Numbered from the stretch's first letter, positions 16,815 through 26,669 are shown. The stretch: DNA of 64,000 nucleotides from Clostridium sp. Cult1 (GCF_021655095.1 NZ_PPXW01000001.1:928368-992367); one strand, 5' to 3'. Translations and numbers: made by a program. Notes: generated by a model not told the origin, from the letters alone.

Positions 16815-17369
16815 ATGCAGAAAAAATATCTAATACCAATAGTGATAGTTGTTTTAATTATTGCATTACTAGGCGGAAGTTATAATAGGTTGGCCGTCGG
16901 AGATGAAAGAGTTACAAGTGCTTGGGCTCAAGTTGAGAATCAACTTAAACGTAGGGCAGATTTAATACCTAATTTAGTTGAGACAGTTAAGGGTTATGCT
17001 AGTCATGAGAAAGAAGTATTGACTGGAATTACAGAAGCAAGAACAAAATTCAACTCAGCTAATACACCTAATGAATATGCAGAAGCTAATGCAGAATTCA
17101 ATAGAGCTTTAACAAATCTATATGCAGTAGTAGAAAATTATCCAGAATTAAAAGCTAATCAAAATTTTACTGAACTACAATATGAACTAGCTGGTACAGA
17201 AAATAGAATAGCAACAGAACGTATGAGATATAACGAAACAGTAGAAAGTTTTAATACTAGTATAAGAAGATTTCCAACCAATATCATAGCAAAAATATTT
17301 GGATTTGAGAAAAGGCAATATTTTGAGATTAATTCAGAAGATGCAGAAGTTCCTGAAGTGAACTTCTAG
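16815..17369 (+). CDS. lemA: LemA family protein
   Basis: 184 residues. One N-terminal membrane segment (IVIVVLIIALLGGSY) is followed by the family-defining stretch WAQVENQLKRRADLIPNLVETVKGY, with ELKANQNFTELQYELAGTENRIATER later. This is a membrane-anchored helical bundle of unknown biochemical role. AAAGGAGG precedes the ATG. It is paired with the TPM gene 8 nt downstream, a very common arrangement. Confidence 0.93.
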   Translation: MQKKYLIPIVIVVLIIALLGGSYNRLAVGDERVTSAWAQVENQLKRRADLIPNLVETVKGYASHEKEVLTGITEARTKFNSANTPNEYAEANAEFNRALTNLYAVVENYPELKANQNFTELQYELAGTENRIATERMRYNETVESFNTSIRRFPTNIIAKIFGFEKRQYFEINSEDAEVPEVNF

Positions 17370-17377
17370 GTGATAAT

Positions 17378-18163
17378 ATGAGAAAAAAGTCAGCTTTGTT
17401 TATTATTATATTTATATTAATTTTGTTTAACAATAGTATAAGCCTAGCTATAGAATTTAACCTTCCAGAACCTAGCTACTCATTTTATGTATATGATGAA
17501 GCAAATATAATTGATAATCAAGTTGAAGAATATATTATTGAAACTAATAAAGAATTATATAAAAAAACAGGAGCTCAAATAGTAGTAGCTAATATTATGG
17601 ATTTAAAGGGTATAGATATAAGGCAATATGCTAATGAATTATTTGAAAAATGGGAGATAGGTAGCAGAGAATATGATAATGGTTTATTAATCCTAGTAGC
17701 TCCAGAAGATAGAGAAATTTGGATTGAGGTAGGTTATGGTTTAGAAGGAGCATTGCCTGATAGCAAAATAGGAAATATTTTAGATGCTTCAATACTCCCG
17801 TTTTTTGGAGAAGAGAATTATTCTGAAGGTATATTATCTGGATTTAATGAAATAATCAATGAGGTAGAGAAAGAATATGAAATTGAACTAGGGCGTGAAA
17901 GAATTAACGAAGAACTATATTATTTTGACAATTCCTATAGTAAATCTAATTTATTTAATGGAATTGGAAAAGCATTATTGGTTTTAGGGATAATTATATT
18001 TTTATTTATTGACTTTAAATTTTTTAATGGTTTTCTAACCTATTCTTTATTACGAGGAAGTAGGTTTGGAGGTTCAAGCTCTGGTGGCAGAGGTGGCAGA
18101 GGTGGCAGATCCTCTGGCGGTGGAGGCCGTTCTGGCGGCGGAGGCGCTGGAGGTAAGTGGTAA
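17378..18163 (+). CDS. TPM domain protein (YgcG family), Gly-rich tail
   Basis: 261 residues: a signal peptide (residues 1-24), a TPM/Psb32-like domain with VYDEANIIDNQVEEYI, GAQIVVANI, NGLLILVAPEDREIWIEVGYG and LEGALPDSKIG, a membrane segment around residues 190-215, and a tail of Gly-Gly-Arg/Ser repeats ending GGAGGKW. The architecture is typical of the TPM protein partnered with LemA. The tail raises local GC sharply. The function is unproven; envelope association is inferred from topology. Confidence 0.88.
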   Translation: MRKKSALFIIIFILILFNNSISLAIEFNLPEPSYSFYVYDEANIIDNQVEEYIIETNKELYKKTGAQIVVANIMDLKGIDIRQYANELFEKWEIGSREYDNGLLILVAPEDREIWIEVGYGLEGALPDSKIGNILDASILPFFGEENYSEGILSGFNEIINEVEKEYEIELGRERINEELYYFDNSYSKSNLFNGIGKALLVLGIIIFLFIDFKFFNGFLTYSLLRGSRFGGSSSGGRGGRGGRSSGGGGRSGGGGAGGKW

Positions 18164-18178
18164 GGAAGGATGATAAAC

Positions 18179-19069
18179 ATGAGAAAAATTATAATAATAT
18201 TTATTTTGCTAATATTGCTAATAACAGGATGTTCTCCCAAAGGGAATTCAAATAAAACTGTTGGTGAAAAGCCTATAGTATATACATCTTTTTATCCATT
18301 ATATTTCTTAACAAATGAAATAGGTAGAGATAATATTGATGTGAGAATGGTTATACCAATTGGAGTAGATTCCCACGATTATGAACCTTCCATGAAACAG
18401 CTTAAGGGTTTAGAAGAAGCTGATATATTTATATATAATGGAGCAGGATTTGAAGCTTGGGTAGATAAACTTATAGGTACTATAGTAGATGAGGAAAAGA
18501 CGTTGAGAGCTAGTGATGAAGTAGAGTTAATCGAAATTAGTGGTACTGTAGACCCTCATATTTGGTTGAATCCTGAAAATATGAATTCAATTGGAGAAAA
18601 GATCAAAGATAGGTTAACATCACTAGATAAAGAAAACAAAGATGAATATGAAAAAAACTTCAAGGATTTATCTAGTAGATTAAAAACATTGGATAATCAA
18701 TTTCTAGAAGAATTAACAATAAAGAAAAAAGATACAATACTTGTATCCCATTCTGCTTTTGCTTATATGGCTAAAAGATATGATTTTGAGCAGATATCCG
18801 TTGCAGGAATTAGCCCAGAACAAGAACCTAGTCCTAGGACTATTGCAAATATAATAGAAATAGTTGAAGAGGAAGGCTATGAATATATTTTTTTAGAGAC
18901 TTTAGCCAATCCAAAGACTGTAGAGATAATTGCTGAAGAAGCTAATTTGAAAACTCTTGTATTAAATCCCATAGAAGGTTTAACCGAGGAAGAAGTAAAT
19001 AATGGAGAAGACTATATATCTATTATGGGGAAAAACCTTGAAAACTTGAAAAAGGCTTTGGTGGAGTGA
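18179..19069 (+). CDS. znuA: Zinc/metal ABC transporter substrate-binding lipoprotein
   Basis: About 296 residues of cluster A-I binding protein. The lipobox LLITGC anchors it. Metal ligands are visible as histidines in GVDSHDYEPS, DPHIWLNPEN and VSHSAFAYMAKRY, with the late acidic ligand expected after LETLANPKT. There is no long His-rich loop. I choose ATG 18179, 9 nt after AAGGAAGG; ATG 18170 abuts the SD. It is followed 1-2 nt later by the ATPase gene. Zinc is more likely than manganese from the His pattern, but this is inference. Confidence 0.88.
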   Translation: MRKIIIIFILLILLITGCSPKGNSNKTVGEKPIVYTSFYPLYFLTNEIGRDNIDVRMVIPIGVDSHDYEPSMKQLKGLEEADIFIYNGAGFEAWVDKLIGTIVDEEKTLRASDEVELIEISGTVDPHIWLNPENMNSIGEKIKDRLTSLDKENKDEYEKNFKDLSSRLKTLDNQFLEELTIKKKDTILVSHSAFAYMAKRYDFEQISVAGISPEQEPSPRTIANIIEIVEEEGYEYIFLETLANPKTVEIIAEEANLKTLVLNPIEGLTEEEVNNGEDYISIMGKNLENLKKALVE

Positions 19070-19070
19070 T

Positions 19071-19820
19071 ATGGATAAATATATAGTAACTGTTGATAAT
19101 TTAAGTTTTAGTTATGGTCCAAATAAAGTGCTAGAAGATGTTAGTTTTAAAATTAAAGAAGGAGATTTTGTTGGGATTATTGGTCCTAATGGATCTGCAA
19201 AGAGTACACTATTAAAATTAATGGTAGGTTTACTTAAACCAGATAAAGGTTCAATAAAACTATTTGGAAAACCGGTTGGGAAATTTAATGATTATAAAAG
19301 AATAGGTTATATCTCTCAAAACGTTAGAGATTTTAATCAGATGTTTCCTGCTACGGTTGAAGAAATTGTTGGTGCTAATCTTTATTTAAAAAGGAGTCTA
19401 TTTAATAGGTTGAAAAAAGAAGATTATGTAAAAATAGAAAAAGCATTACAGATAGTTGAAATGGAAGAGTTTGGAAAAAGAAAGATTGGGAATCTATCTG
19501 GTGGACAGAAACAAAGGGTTTTTATTGCTAGGGCTTTGGTAAATAATCCTGAAATACTTTTTATGGATGAACCATTAGTAGGTGTAGATTTAGACTCTCA
19601 GAATAGGTTTTATAATTTAATGGCTAGATTGAATAAAGATTATAATATGACATTGATAATGGTCTCCCATGATGTAGGGGTTATCTCAAAAAAAGTAAAT
19701 AGAATATTTTGCCTGTCTAAAGGTAAAGTCTATGGACACAATTCTAATCAAAGTATTTGTTTAGATACGTTTAAAGACATCTTTGGAGACAATATGAATA
19801 TATTGTTTCATGATCATTAG
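19071..19820 (+). CDS. znuC: Metal ABC transporter ATP-binding protein
   Basis: 249 residues. Walker A is GPNGSAKST, with Ala where most ABC ATPases have Gly before the Lys. The signature is LSGGQKQR, Walker B is ILFMDEP, and the H-loop is MVSHD. It energises uptake with the permease encoded 10 nt downstream. The Ala substitution occurs in some Gram-positive zinc transporters as far as I recall, so it is probably functional. Confidence 0.9.
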   Translation: MDKYIVTVDNLSFSYGPNKVLEDVSFKIKEGDFVGIIGPNGSAKSTLLKLMVGLLKPDKGSIKLFGKPVGKFNDYKRIGYISQNVRDFNQMFPATVEEIVGANLYLKRSLFNRLKKEDYVKIEKALQIVEMEEFGKRKIGNLSGGQKQRVFIARALVNNPEILFMDEPLVGVDLDSQNRFYNLMARLNKDYNMTLIMVSHDVGVISKKVNRIFCLSKGKVYGHNSNQSICLDTFKDIFGDNMNILFHDH

Positions 19821-19830
19821 GAGGAATACT

Positions 19831-20637
19831 ATGTTTTCTTATGGATTCATGCAAAAATCATTTATTATGGGGATTATGATAGCAGTTATTGCCCCGACAA
19901 TAGGTTATTTTCTTGTTCTTAGGAGACAATCAATAATTGGAGATACCCTATCCCATGTAGCATTATCAGGTGCTGCATTTGGTATGGTCACTAACTCATA
20001 TCCAGTATATACAGCTATTTTATTTACCATAATAGCAGCACTTGGAATAGAAAGTTTAAGAAAAAAGTTTGAAAATTATGCAGAGCTATCATTAGCTATA
20101 ATATTATCTGCTGGTGTTGGATTAGCTTCCCTATTGATTAGCCTAGGCAATACTCAAGGTATATTATCCTATTTATTTGGTAGTTTAGCTTTAATCACAA
20201 AGCAGGATATATTTCTAGTAATTGGTTTGGGAATAATAGTTTTAATAACCATTGTCCTTTTTTATCAAGGTTTGTTTTACATATCCTTTGATGAAGAAAG
20301 TGCCTATTTAGCTGGAGTTCCTATTAGATTTATTAATCTCTTTTTTTCAATACTAGTAGCTTTAACAGTGGCAATTTCTATGAGGATAGTAGGAGTACTT
20401 CTAATTTCATCTTTGATGATACTTCCTGTAGCGACTAGCCTTTTAATTGCTAAAAGTTTTAAAACTGGACTTATATATTCAAATATCTTTGGTTTTGTTT
20501 CAGTAATAACAGGTTTAACTTTATCATTCTATTTAGATTTAGCCCCAGGAGGTACTATTGTATTATCAGCCATATTATTATTATTAATAGTCATAATTAT
20601 TGAAAGTTTTAAAAATAAGTATAAAAAGCCAGCTTAA
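19831..20637 (+). CDS. znuB: Metal ABC transporter permease
   Basis: About 268 residues with eight or so membrane segments. ABC-3 family motifs include GDTLSHVALSGAAFG near the N-terminus and SMRIVGVLLISSLMILPVA in the coupling region. I start at the ATG at 19831 behind TAGGAGGA. It is the last gene of the znuACB operon and ends in a terminator. Confidence 0.9.
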   Translation: MFSYGFMQKSFIMGIMIAVIAPTIGYFLVLRRQSIIGDTLSHVALSGAAFGMVTNSYPVYTAILFTIIAALGIESLRKKFENYAELSLAIILSAGVGLASLLISLGNTQGILSYLFGSLALITKQDIFLVIGLGIIVLITIVLFYQGLFYISFDEESAYLAGVPIRFINLFFSILVALTVAISMRIVGVLLISSLMILPVATSLLIAKSFKTGLIYSNIFGFVSVITGLTLSFYLDLAPGGTIVLSAILLLLIVIIIESFKNKYKKPA

Positions 20638-20653
20638 GTGCTGGTTTTTTTTA
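20629..20653 (+). terminator. Rho-independent terminator after the metal transporter
   Basis: CCAGC/GCTGG stem with an 8-T tail; it overlaps the last codons of the permease gene. Confidence 0.82.
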
Positions 20654-20755
20654 TTAAGTATAAAATTTCATATATTAAACTTAATTAAATACTAAATTTG
20701 ATGAAGCTTTGTATATTACTAGAATTAACAAGTAATAAAATTTTAATAAAATCTA

Positions 20756-20785
20756 TTGACTTTTTAGTATTATTTTGCTTATAAT
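20756..20785 (+). promoter_or_regulatory. SigmaA promoter for the polyamine operon
   Basis: TTGACT (20756-20761), 18-nt spacer, TATAAT (20780-20785). Just downstream GTTTA recurs at 20804, 20826 and 20842, the first within GTTTA-N7-TAAAC; these are candidate sites for the encoded regulator. Confidence 0.7.
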
Positions 20786-20863
20786 GTAATAGTCTAAAAT
20801 AAGGTTTAGTAATTATAAACAAAAAGTTTAGTATGTTAGTGGTTTATATTGAGGAGGGTAATT

Positions 20864-21403
20864 GTGAAAATAGGTGAGAAAATTAGACGCCTTAGAGTCC
20901 AAAATTCGTTAACTCAAGAGGAGTTAGCAGATAGATGTGAACTAACTAAAGGGTTTATATCTCAAGTGGAAAGGGATTTAACTTCTCCTTCTATTGCTAC
21001 TCTAATGGATATTTTAGAAGGCTTAGGAACCAATTTAAGAGATTTCTTCAATGAAATAGAAGATGAAAAAATAGTTTTTTCTAAAGGGGATGCTTTTATT
21101 ACAGAGAATGAGGATTACAAATATATTTTGAAGTGGATAGTACCAAATGCACAAAAAAATATTATGGAGCCTATTCTTCTAGAGCTAGAGCCAGAGGGAA
21201 GATCAAAGGAAGATTCACCCCATGAGGGAGAAGAATTTGGCTATATATTAAGAGGAAGCATTATTATCCATTTAGGCAGCGAGAAATATAAAGTGAGAAA
21301 AGGGGAAAGCTTTTATTATAAGGCTAATTCTAATCATTATTTATATAATCCAGGAAAAACTAAGGCCGTTTTAATCTGGGTAAGTTCACCACCAAGCTTT
21401 TAA
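20864..21403 (+). CDS. XRE-cupin regulator of polyamine uptake (PuuR-like)
   Basis: 179 residues. The N-terminal HTH_3 (LRVQNSLTQEELADRCELTK then GFISQVERDLTSPSIATL) is joined to a C-terminal cupin (PHEGEEFGYILRGSIIIHLG, KGESFYYKANSNHYLYNPG). The same two-domain design occurs in PuuR-type regulators. I choose GTG 20864 after GAGGAGGG. It lies 23 nt upstream of potA, so it is very likely a local, self-regulating controller responding to a polyamine bound by the cupin. Confidence 0.87.
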   Translation: MKIGEKIRRLRVQNSLTQEELADRCELTKGFISQVERDLTSPSIATLMDILEGLGTNLRDFFNEIEDEKIVFSKGDAFITENEDYKYILKWIVPNAQKNIMEPILLELEPEGRSKEDSPHEGEEFGYILRGSIIIHLGSEKYKVRKGESFYYKANSNHYLYNPGKTKAVLIWVSSPPSF

Positions 21404-21426
21404 TATTATTTAAGGGGGTTTAGATT

Positions 21427-22476
21427 ATGGATAATACTCATACTATTGATCTAAAAAATATATCAAAAGAATATGATGGGACTAAAGTACTTGACAATTT
21501 AAATCTTTATATTAGGAAAAATGAATTTTTAACATTATTAGGCCCAAGTGGATGTGGCAAGACTACCACTTTAAGAATAATAGGAGGATTTGAACAACCA
21601 ACAGAAGGAAAAGTAGTGTTCGAAGGAAAAGATATTACAACTTTACCCCCCTATGAAAGGCAAATTAATACAGTGTTTCAAAAATATGCATTATTTCCAC
21701 ATATGAATGTTTTTGACAATATCGCCTTTGGTTTAAAAATAAAGAAAGTAGCAAAAGATGAAGTAAAGGCTAGAGTTAAGGAAATGCTAAGGTTAGTAAA
21801 CCTTAAAGGCTTTGAAAACAGATCCATTGATTCCCTAAGCGGTGGACAACAACAAAGGGTCGCTATAGCTAGGGCTTTAGTTAATGAACCAAAGGTATTA
21901 CTATTAGATGAACCTTTAGGTGCCCTAGATTTAAAATTAAGAAAAGATATGCAAACAGAATTAAAAAATATGCAAAAAAGGATAGGTATAACATTTGTAT
22001 ACGTAACCCATGATCAAGAGGAAGCTCTAACTATGTCAGATACCATAGTAGTTATGGATAAAGGAGTAATCCAACAAATAGGCACTCCTGTTGATATTTA
22101 TAATGAACCTAAGAATGCTTTTGTTGCAAAATTTATTGGTGAAAGCAATATTGTAGACGGTATTATGCATGAAGATTTTGTAGTTGAATTTGCTAATCGA
22201 ATATTTAAATGTGTAGATAAAGGCTTCAGTAAGATGGAAAAAATAGATGTGGTAATCAGACCTGAAGATCTAGAAATAGTACCCTTTGAGGAAGGTTTGT
22301 TAAAGGGAGTTGTTACATCAGTAACCTTCAAAGGAGTTCATTATGAAATGATGGTTAAAGACGGGGAAATAGAATGGATGGTTCATAGTACCATTATGAA
22401 ACCTGTAGGGACTGAAATAGGCATGAAAGTCCTACCTGAAAATATTCACATCATGAAGAAGGTGATTGAAAAATGA
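21427..22476 (+). CDS. potA: Spermidine/putrescine ABC transporter ATP-binding protein
   Basis: 349 residues. Walker [10 protein letters not shown] (residues 39-47), Q-loop [12 protein letters not shown], signature SLSGGQQQR, Walker [13 protein letters not shown]-loop [10 protein letters not shown], then a TOBE-type C-terminal domain. It is the ATPase of polyamine import and overlaps potB by 4 nt. Confidence 0.95.
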   Translation: MDNTHTIDLKNISKEYDGTKVLDNLNLYIRKNEFLTLLGPSGCGKTTTLRIIGGFEQPTEGKVVFEGKDITTLPPYERQINTVFQKYALFPHMNVFDNIAFGLKIKKVAKDEVKARVKEMLRLVNLKGFENRSIDSLSGGQQQRVAIARALVNEPKVLLLDEPLGALDLKLRKDMQTELKNMQKRIGITFVYVTHDQEEALTMSDTIVVMDKGVIQQIGTPVDIYNEPKNAFVAKFIGESNIVDGIMHEDFVVEFANRIFKCVDKGFSKMEKIDVVIRPEDLEIVPFEEGLLKGVVTSVTFKGVHYEMMVKDGEIEWMVHSTIMKPVGTEIGMKVLPENIHIMKKVIEK

Positions 22477-23309
22477 AGATGAAATGGACTTCTTATCCAT
22501 ATATATTGTGGATGATAATCTTTATAGTGGTTCCTTTAGCCTTAATTCTCGTGTTTTCTCTTACCACTGGTGAAGAAGGAGGCATAAAAAATATTCAATT
22601 TACTCTAGAGAACTTTAAGCGATTTCTGGATCCGAAATATTTAGATATATTATGGGTGTCTGTAAGTTTAGCATTAAAGTCTACAGCAATTACCTTGCTA
22701 CTTGGTTATCCTATGGCCATGATTATTGCCCGTGAAAAACCTAAACGTAGGAATGTAATGATACTCCTATTCGTCATACCCATGTGGATGAATTTTTTAT
22801 TAAGAACTTATGCTTGGTTAACTTTGTTAGGTAAGAATGGACTTATAAATTACATTATAACCAAATTAGGATTTAAACCTTTAAATCTAATATATAATGA
22901 TTTAGCGGTATTATTGGGAATGGTTTATAACTTTTTGCCTTTTATGGTTTTACCCATATATTCGGTTTTAATAAAGATAGATAAAAGCCTAATTGAAGCA
23001 GCTGAGGATTTAGGAGCAAATAAGATAAAGGTTTTTTCTAGAGTAACCTTCCCATTAAGTATTCCTGGTATAATTACTGGAATAACTATGGTATTTATGC
23101 CTGCTGTTAGTACTTTTGTAATTTCAAGGCTATTAGGTGGAGGACAATATATGCTTATAGGAAATTTAATTGAACAACAATTCTTATGGGTTGGAGATTG
23201 GCATTTTGGTTCTGCTATATCCATAGTTATGATGGCCTTTATACTTTTAACAATGGCAATTACCGCTAAGTTTGATTCCGAAAAAGAGGGAGGTGGAGGG
23301 TTATGGTAG
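22473..23309 (+). CDS. potB: Spermidine/putrescine ABC transporter permease
   Basis: 278 residues with six predicted membrane segments and the EAA coupling motif [29 protein letters not shown] is typical of PotB. The start ATG overlaps the potA stop (ATGA), indicating translational coupling; the end overlaps potC. Confidence 0.94.
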   Translation: MKMKWTSYPYILWMIIFIVVPLALILVFSLTTGEEGGIKNIQFTLENFKRFLDPKYLDILWVSVSLALKSTAITLLLGYPMAMIIAREKPKRRNVMILLFVIPMWMNFLLRTYAWLTLLGKNGLINYIITKLGFKPLNLIYNDLAVLLGMVYNFLPFMVLPIYSVLIKIDKSLIEAAEDLGANKIKVFSRVTFPLSIPGIITGITMVFMPAVSTFVISRLLGGGQYMLIGNLIEQQFLWVGDWHFGSAISIVMMAFILLTMAITAKFDSEKEGGGGLW

Positions 23310-24094
23310 GCAAAATATCAAAAAGGCTATATACATTTTTAATATTTTTGTTCCTATATGCTCCTATTATAGTATTAATCGTATTTTCCTTCAATAATTC
23401 AAAATCTAGAGGAAATTGGAGCGGCTTTACCTTTAAATGGTATATAGAATTATTTAAAAATGCAGAAGTACTAAAGGCATTGTATTATACTCTACTTATT
23501 GCAGTACTATCTTCGATTATATCAACTATAATAGGTACTTTTGCAGCAATAGGCATCTATGGTATGCCAGGAATTAGTAAAAAAATAGTTCTTAATTTAA
23601 ACTATTTACCTGTATTAAATCCAGATATTGTGACAGCAGTATCTTTGATGACCTTATTCAGGTTTTTAAGAATTGAATTTGGATTTATAACAATGCTTTT
23701 ATCCCATATAACCTTCTGCATACCCTATGTTATATTGTCCATACTGCCAAAATTGAAGCAGATGAATAGACATTTAGCAGAAGCAGCCATGGATTTAGGA
23801 GCAACCCCTATTTATGCATTGAGAAAGGTGGTTATTCCTGAAATAATGCCTGGAATAATAACAGGAGCTTTACTAGCATTTACATTGTCCGTTGATGATT
23901 TTGTAATTAGTTTCTTTAATAAAGGAGCAGGGGTAACAAATTTAAGCATTACTATTTTTTCTATGGCAAGGAGAGGCATAAATCCAGTAATAAATGCTTT
24001 ATCTACTTTGATGTTTGTAGGCTTACTAGTTCTACTTTTGATAATAAATAGTAGATCTTCTAAAAGTATTAGTGAGAGAGGTGATATTATATGA
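23303..24094 (+). CDS. potC: Spermidine/putrescine ABC transporter permease
   Basis: 263 residues, six membrane segments, EAA motif EAAMDLGATPIYALRKVVIP, and LSVDDFVISFF in the last third as in PotC. It overlaps both neighbours by a few nucleotides. Confidence 0.94.
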   Translation: MVGKISKRLYTFLIFLFLYAPIIVLIVFSFNNSKSRGNWSGFTFKWYIELFKNAEVLKALYYTLLIAVLSSIISTIIGTFAAIGIYGMPGISKKIVLNLNYLPVLNPDIVTAVSLMTLFRFLRIEFGFITMLLSHITFCIPYVILSILPKLKQMNRHLAEAAMDLGATPIYALRKVVIPEIMPGIITGALLAFTLSVDDFVISFFNKGAGVTNLSITIFSMARRGINPVINALSTLMFVGLLVLLLIINSRSSKSISERGDII

Positions 24095-25137
24095 AAAAGA
24101 GTGTAAAGATGATTTTGAGTATAGGATTAATAGTTATAATTGGGTTATTATCTACGGGATGTGGTAGCAATAAACCTGCGATTAATGTATATAATTGGGG
24201 AGATTATATAGATCCAGATGTTATAGATGAGTTTGAAAAAGAATTTAATGTAAAGGTTAACTATAATACTTTTGCAACTAATGAAGACATGTATGTTAGC
24301 ATTAAAAAAGGAGGAACTAGCTATGACGTAGCTTTCCCTTCTGATTATATGATAGAAAGAATGATAGAGGAAGATTTATTGGAAAAGATCAACAAAGAAA
24401 ATATACCGAATTTGGATAATATAGAGGATAGATTTTTAGATTTGGATTTCGACCCTAATAATGAGTATTCAATACCTTATATGTGGGGAACGGTAGGCAT
24501 CATATATAATAAAACCATGGTTGATGATGTGGTAGATAGTTGGGATATTCTTTGGAATGAAAAGTACAGTGGCCAAATTTTAATGCTGGATAGCCAACGA
24601 GATTCTATAGCTGTAGCATTAAAGAAACTAGGCTATTCAATGAATTCTAGAGATGCTAAAGAACTAGAAGAAGCAAAGAAAGAATTAATTAAGCAAAAAC
24701 CTTTAATTTATGCCTATGTAGGAGACGAAGTAAAAGATTTAATGGTTGGAGAAGAAGCAGCTCTTGCAGTAGTTTGGTCAGGGGATGCAGTTGCAATGAT
24801 TAGAGAGAATGAAAACTTAGAGTATGTAATACCTAAGGAAGGGACTAATCTTTGGTTTGATAATATGGTAATACCAAAGACAGGAAAGAATAAAGAATTA
24901 GCTGAAGAATTTATTAATTTTATGAATAGACCAGAGATAGCAGCAAGAAATACTGATTATATTGGATATTCAACAACTAACTATAAAGCATTGGAACATT
25001 TACCTGAAGATATAGTAAATAGTAAGGTAGCTTATCCTACCGATGAAGAAATAGGAGAGGTAGAAATATTTAAAGATCCTAAGGACTTTTTGAAAATATA
25101 CGATGAAATTTGGATGGAAATTAAAGCACAAAGATAG
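24091..25137 (+). CDS. potD: Spermidine/putrescine-binding lipoprotein
   Basis: 348 residues: lipoprotein signal with LLSTGCGS, then the PotD start INVYNWGDYIDPDVIDEFE. FPSDYMIERM, IPYMWGTVGI and VVWSGDAVAM are conserved polyamine-binding positions. Extracytoplasmic receptor of the Pot system; it is the last gene of the operon and overlaps potC by 4 nt. Confidence 0.94.
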   Translation: MKKSVKMILSIGLIVIIGLLSTGCGSNKPAINVYNWGDYIDPDVIDEFEKEFNVKVNYNTFATNEDMYVSIKKGGTSYDVAFPSDYMIERMIEEDLLEKINKENIPNLDNIEDRFLDLDFDPNNEYSIPYMWGTVGIIYNKTMVDDVVDSWDILWNEKYSGQILMLDSQRDSIAVALKKLGYSMNSRDAKELEEAKKELIKQKPLIYAYVGDEVKDLMVGEEAALAVVWSGDAVAMIRENENLEYVIPKEGTNLWFDNMVIPKTGKNKELAEEFINFMNRPEIAARNTDYIGYSTTNYKALEHLPEDIVNSKVAYPTDEEIGEVEIFKDPKDFLKIYDEIWMEIKAQR

Positions 25138-25200
25138 CTTTATCAATGGATAGAGGATAATCAGTAGGTAGTTGTAGGTTTATGCTTATAACTTAATACT

Positions 25201-25234
25201 TTGGGTAATAATTAACTAGCGATTATTAACCCAA
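25201..25234 (+). promoter_or_regulatory. Hairpin/operator immediately upstream of flavoprotein SD
   Basis: TTGGGTAATAAT / ATTATTAACCCAA, one bulged base, 9-nt spacer. The right arm abuts AGGAGG. It could be an operator or a structure regulating translation. Confidence 0.5.
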
Positions 25235-25245
25235 GGAGGTACAGA

Positions 25246-26430
25246 ATGGAGAAAGTAAAATATTTAATTATAGGAAATGGAATTGCAGGACTTTCTGCAG
25301 CAAAGGAAATAAGAAATAACGACAAGCAAGGTACCATTACTATGATTTCAAGTGAATCATACCATACCTATTATAGAGTGAGATTAACAGAATGCTTATC
25401 TAAAGACTTTAAAGATGAAGAACTTTTAGTAAATAAAGATAAATGGTATGAAGAAAAAGATATAAAAGTATTGTTAAATAAAATAGTTGAAAAGATAGAT
25501 GTAGATAAATCTAAAGTAAGGCTAGATGATGGAATTGAAATAGAATATGAAAAACTACTATTAGCTACTGGTAGTAGACCGTTTATACCGCCAGTAGCAG
25601 GAAAGTTTAAACAAGGAGTATTAGCATTAAGAACTTTAAGAGATCTAAAATATATTAGAAGTTATTTTGACAACTGTAATAGTATTACTGTAATAGGTGG
25701 TGGACTTTTAGGATTAGAGGCAGCTTGGTCATTAAAAAAATTAGGCAAAAAGATAAATATTGTAGAATTTGCACCCTATTTACTCCCAAGACAACTAGAC
25801 GATGAAATAGGCATTAAACTAGAGAAAAAGTTAAAAGAAGAAAGTTTTAATATATACCTTTCTTCAGCAGCAGAAGAAATATTGGGAGAGAATAGAGCTA
25901 ACGGAATATTATTAAGGGATGGCAAAAAAATAGAAACTGATGGAATATTGTTCTCTGTTGGCATAAGGCCAAATTTAGATATTATTAGGGATACTTCAAT
26001 AGAATTTGATAAAGGAATAATAGTAAATAAGAATTTAAGAACAAATATAGATAATATCTACGCTGCAGGAGATGTAATTCAAATAGATGGAATGGTTATA
26101 GGTTTGTGGACTTCAGCAAATGAACAAGGGAAAGTAGCAGGAGCTAATATGTCAGGAAATGCCTTAGAGTATACGGAAGCAAAACTTTTCACCTCCTTAT
26201 CATTGGGAGATATTAAACTTTTTTCAGTAGGAGATATTAAGGATTTTGATAAAGTTTATGAGTATAAAGATGAAAATGATGGTATACACCACAAATTATT
26301 TACTACAGAAGGGAAACTTACTGGTGGAATATTATTTGGCGATACAAAATCCATGGGTAAGCTTAAAAAAGCAGTTACTGAAAATACAGATATTGATTCC
26401 TATTTAGATGGTAATGTACAATTTAAATAA
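25246..26430 (+). CDS. NAD(P)H-dependent FAD oxidoreductase (NADH:rubredoxin reductase-like)
   Basis: 394 residues of the pyridine nucleotide-disulfide class I fold without a redox disulfide. The FAD-binding GxGxxG-type motif is IIGNGIAGLSAAKEI, LLLATGSRPFIPP follows, the NAD(P)-binding motif is VIGGGLLGLEAA, and the second FAD motif is IYAAGDV. Closest by pattern to NADH:rubredoxin reductase and the N-terminal part of NirB. A role in oxygen defence through rubredoxin is plausible but inferred; no rubredoxin gene is adjacent. A palindromic hairpin precedes its SD and a strong terminator follows. Confidence 0.82.
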   Translation: MEKVKYLIIGNGIAGLSAAKEIRNNDKQGTITMISSESYHTYYRVRLTECLSKDFKDEELLVNKDKWYEEKDIKVLLNKIVEKIDVDKSKVRLDDGIEIEYEKLLLATGSRPFIPPVAGKFKQGVLALRTLRDLKYIRSYFDNCNSITVIGGGLLGLEAAWSLKKLGKKINIVEFAPYLLPRQLDDEIGIKLEKKLKEESFNIYLSSAAEEILGENRANGILLRDGKKIETDGILFSVGIRPNLDIIRDTSIEFDKGIIVNKNLRTNIDNIYAAGDVIQIDGMVIGLWTSANEQGKVAGANMSGNALEYTEAKLFTSLSLGDIKLFSVGDIKDFDKVYEYKDENDGIHHKLFTTEGKLTGGILFGDTKSMGKLKKAVTENTDIDSYLDGNVQFK

Positions 26431-26436
26431 AATAGT

Positions 26437-26485
26437 AATCCAAATAAAAAGTGTGACAAATCTTGTCACACTTTTTATTTGGATT
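26437..26485. terminator. Bidirectional terminator (22-bp perfect inverted repeat)
   Basis: Arms 26437-26458 and 26464-26485 are perfectly complementary around a 5-nt loop, with an internal A5/T5 tract on each side. It terminates the flavoprotein gene (plus) and the receptor-peptide operon (minus). Confidence 0.85.
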
Positions 26486-26534
26486 GGATTAAGTTTTGTT
26501 AATATAATTATAAGTATTAAGGTATAACATTGAG

Positions 26535-26669
26535 TTAAAGCTTTTCAACTATAGAATCTCTTATTGGATATGGTGGTATAAAAACTGCTTCAGCAAACAC
26601 AGCAGTACCTAAGTTAATAATTATTGTTCCAATTGCAATTAATAGAGCTATTCTTTTTTTAAGATTCAT
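26535..26669 (-). CDS. Small exported peptide precursor, candidate quorum-sensing signal of the adjacent receptor
   Basis: 44 residues, too short for standard ORF lists. It begins MNLKKRIALLIAIGTIIIN: a basic start and a hydrophobic core, then an AxA-type site TAVFA before the last 18 residues EAVFIPPYPIRDSIVEKL. The SD (GGGGAGGTG) lies inside the last codons of the receptor gene, and the ATG is 3 nt after that gene's stop, so the two are co-translated. The layout matches PapR/PlcR, Phr/Rap and clostridial Qsp/Qsr pairs, where the exported C-terminal part is trimmed and re-imported. The active fragment and processing are not predictable here. Confidence 0.78.
   Translation of the reverse strand: MNLKKRIALLIAIGTIIINLGTAVFAEAVFIPPYPIRDSIVEKL

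Noticed and set aside
18040-18240. Proline-rich minus-strand ORF
   Set aside because: Shadow of the Gly/Arg/Ser repeat tail of the TPM protein on the other strand.
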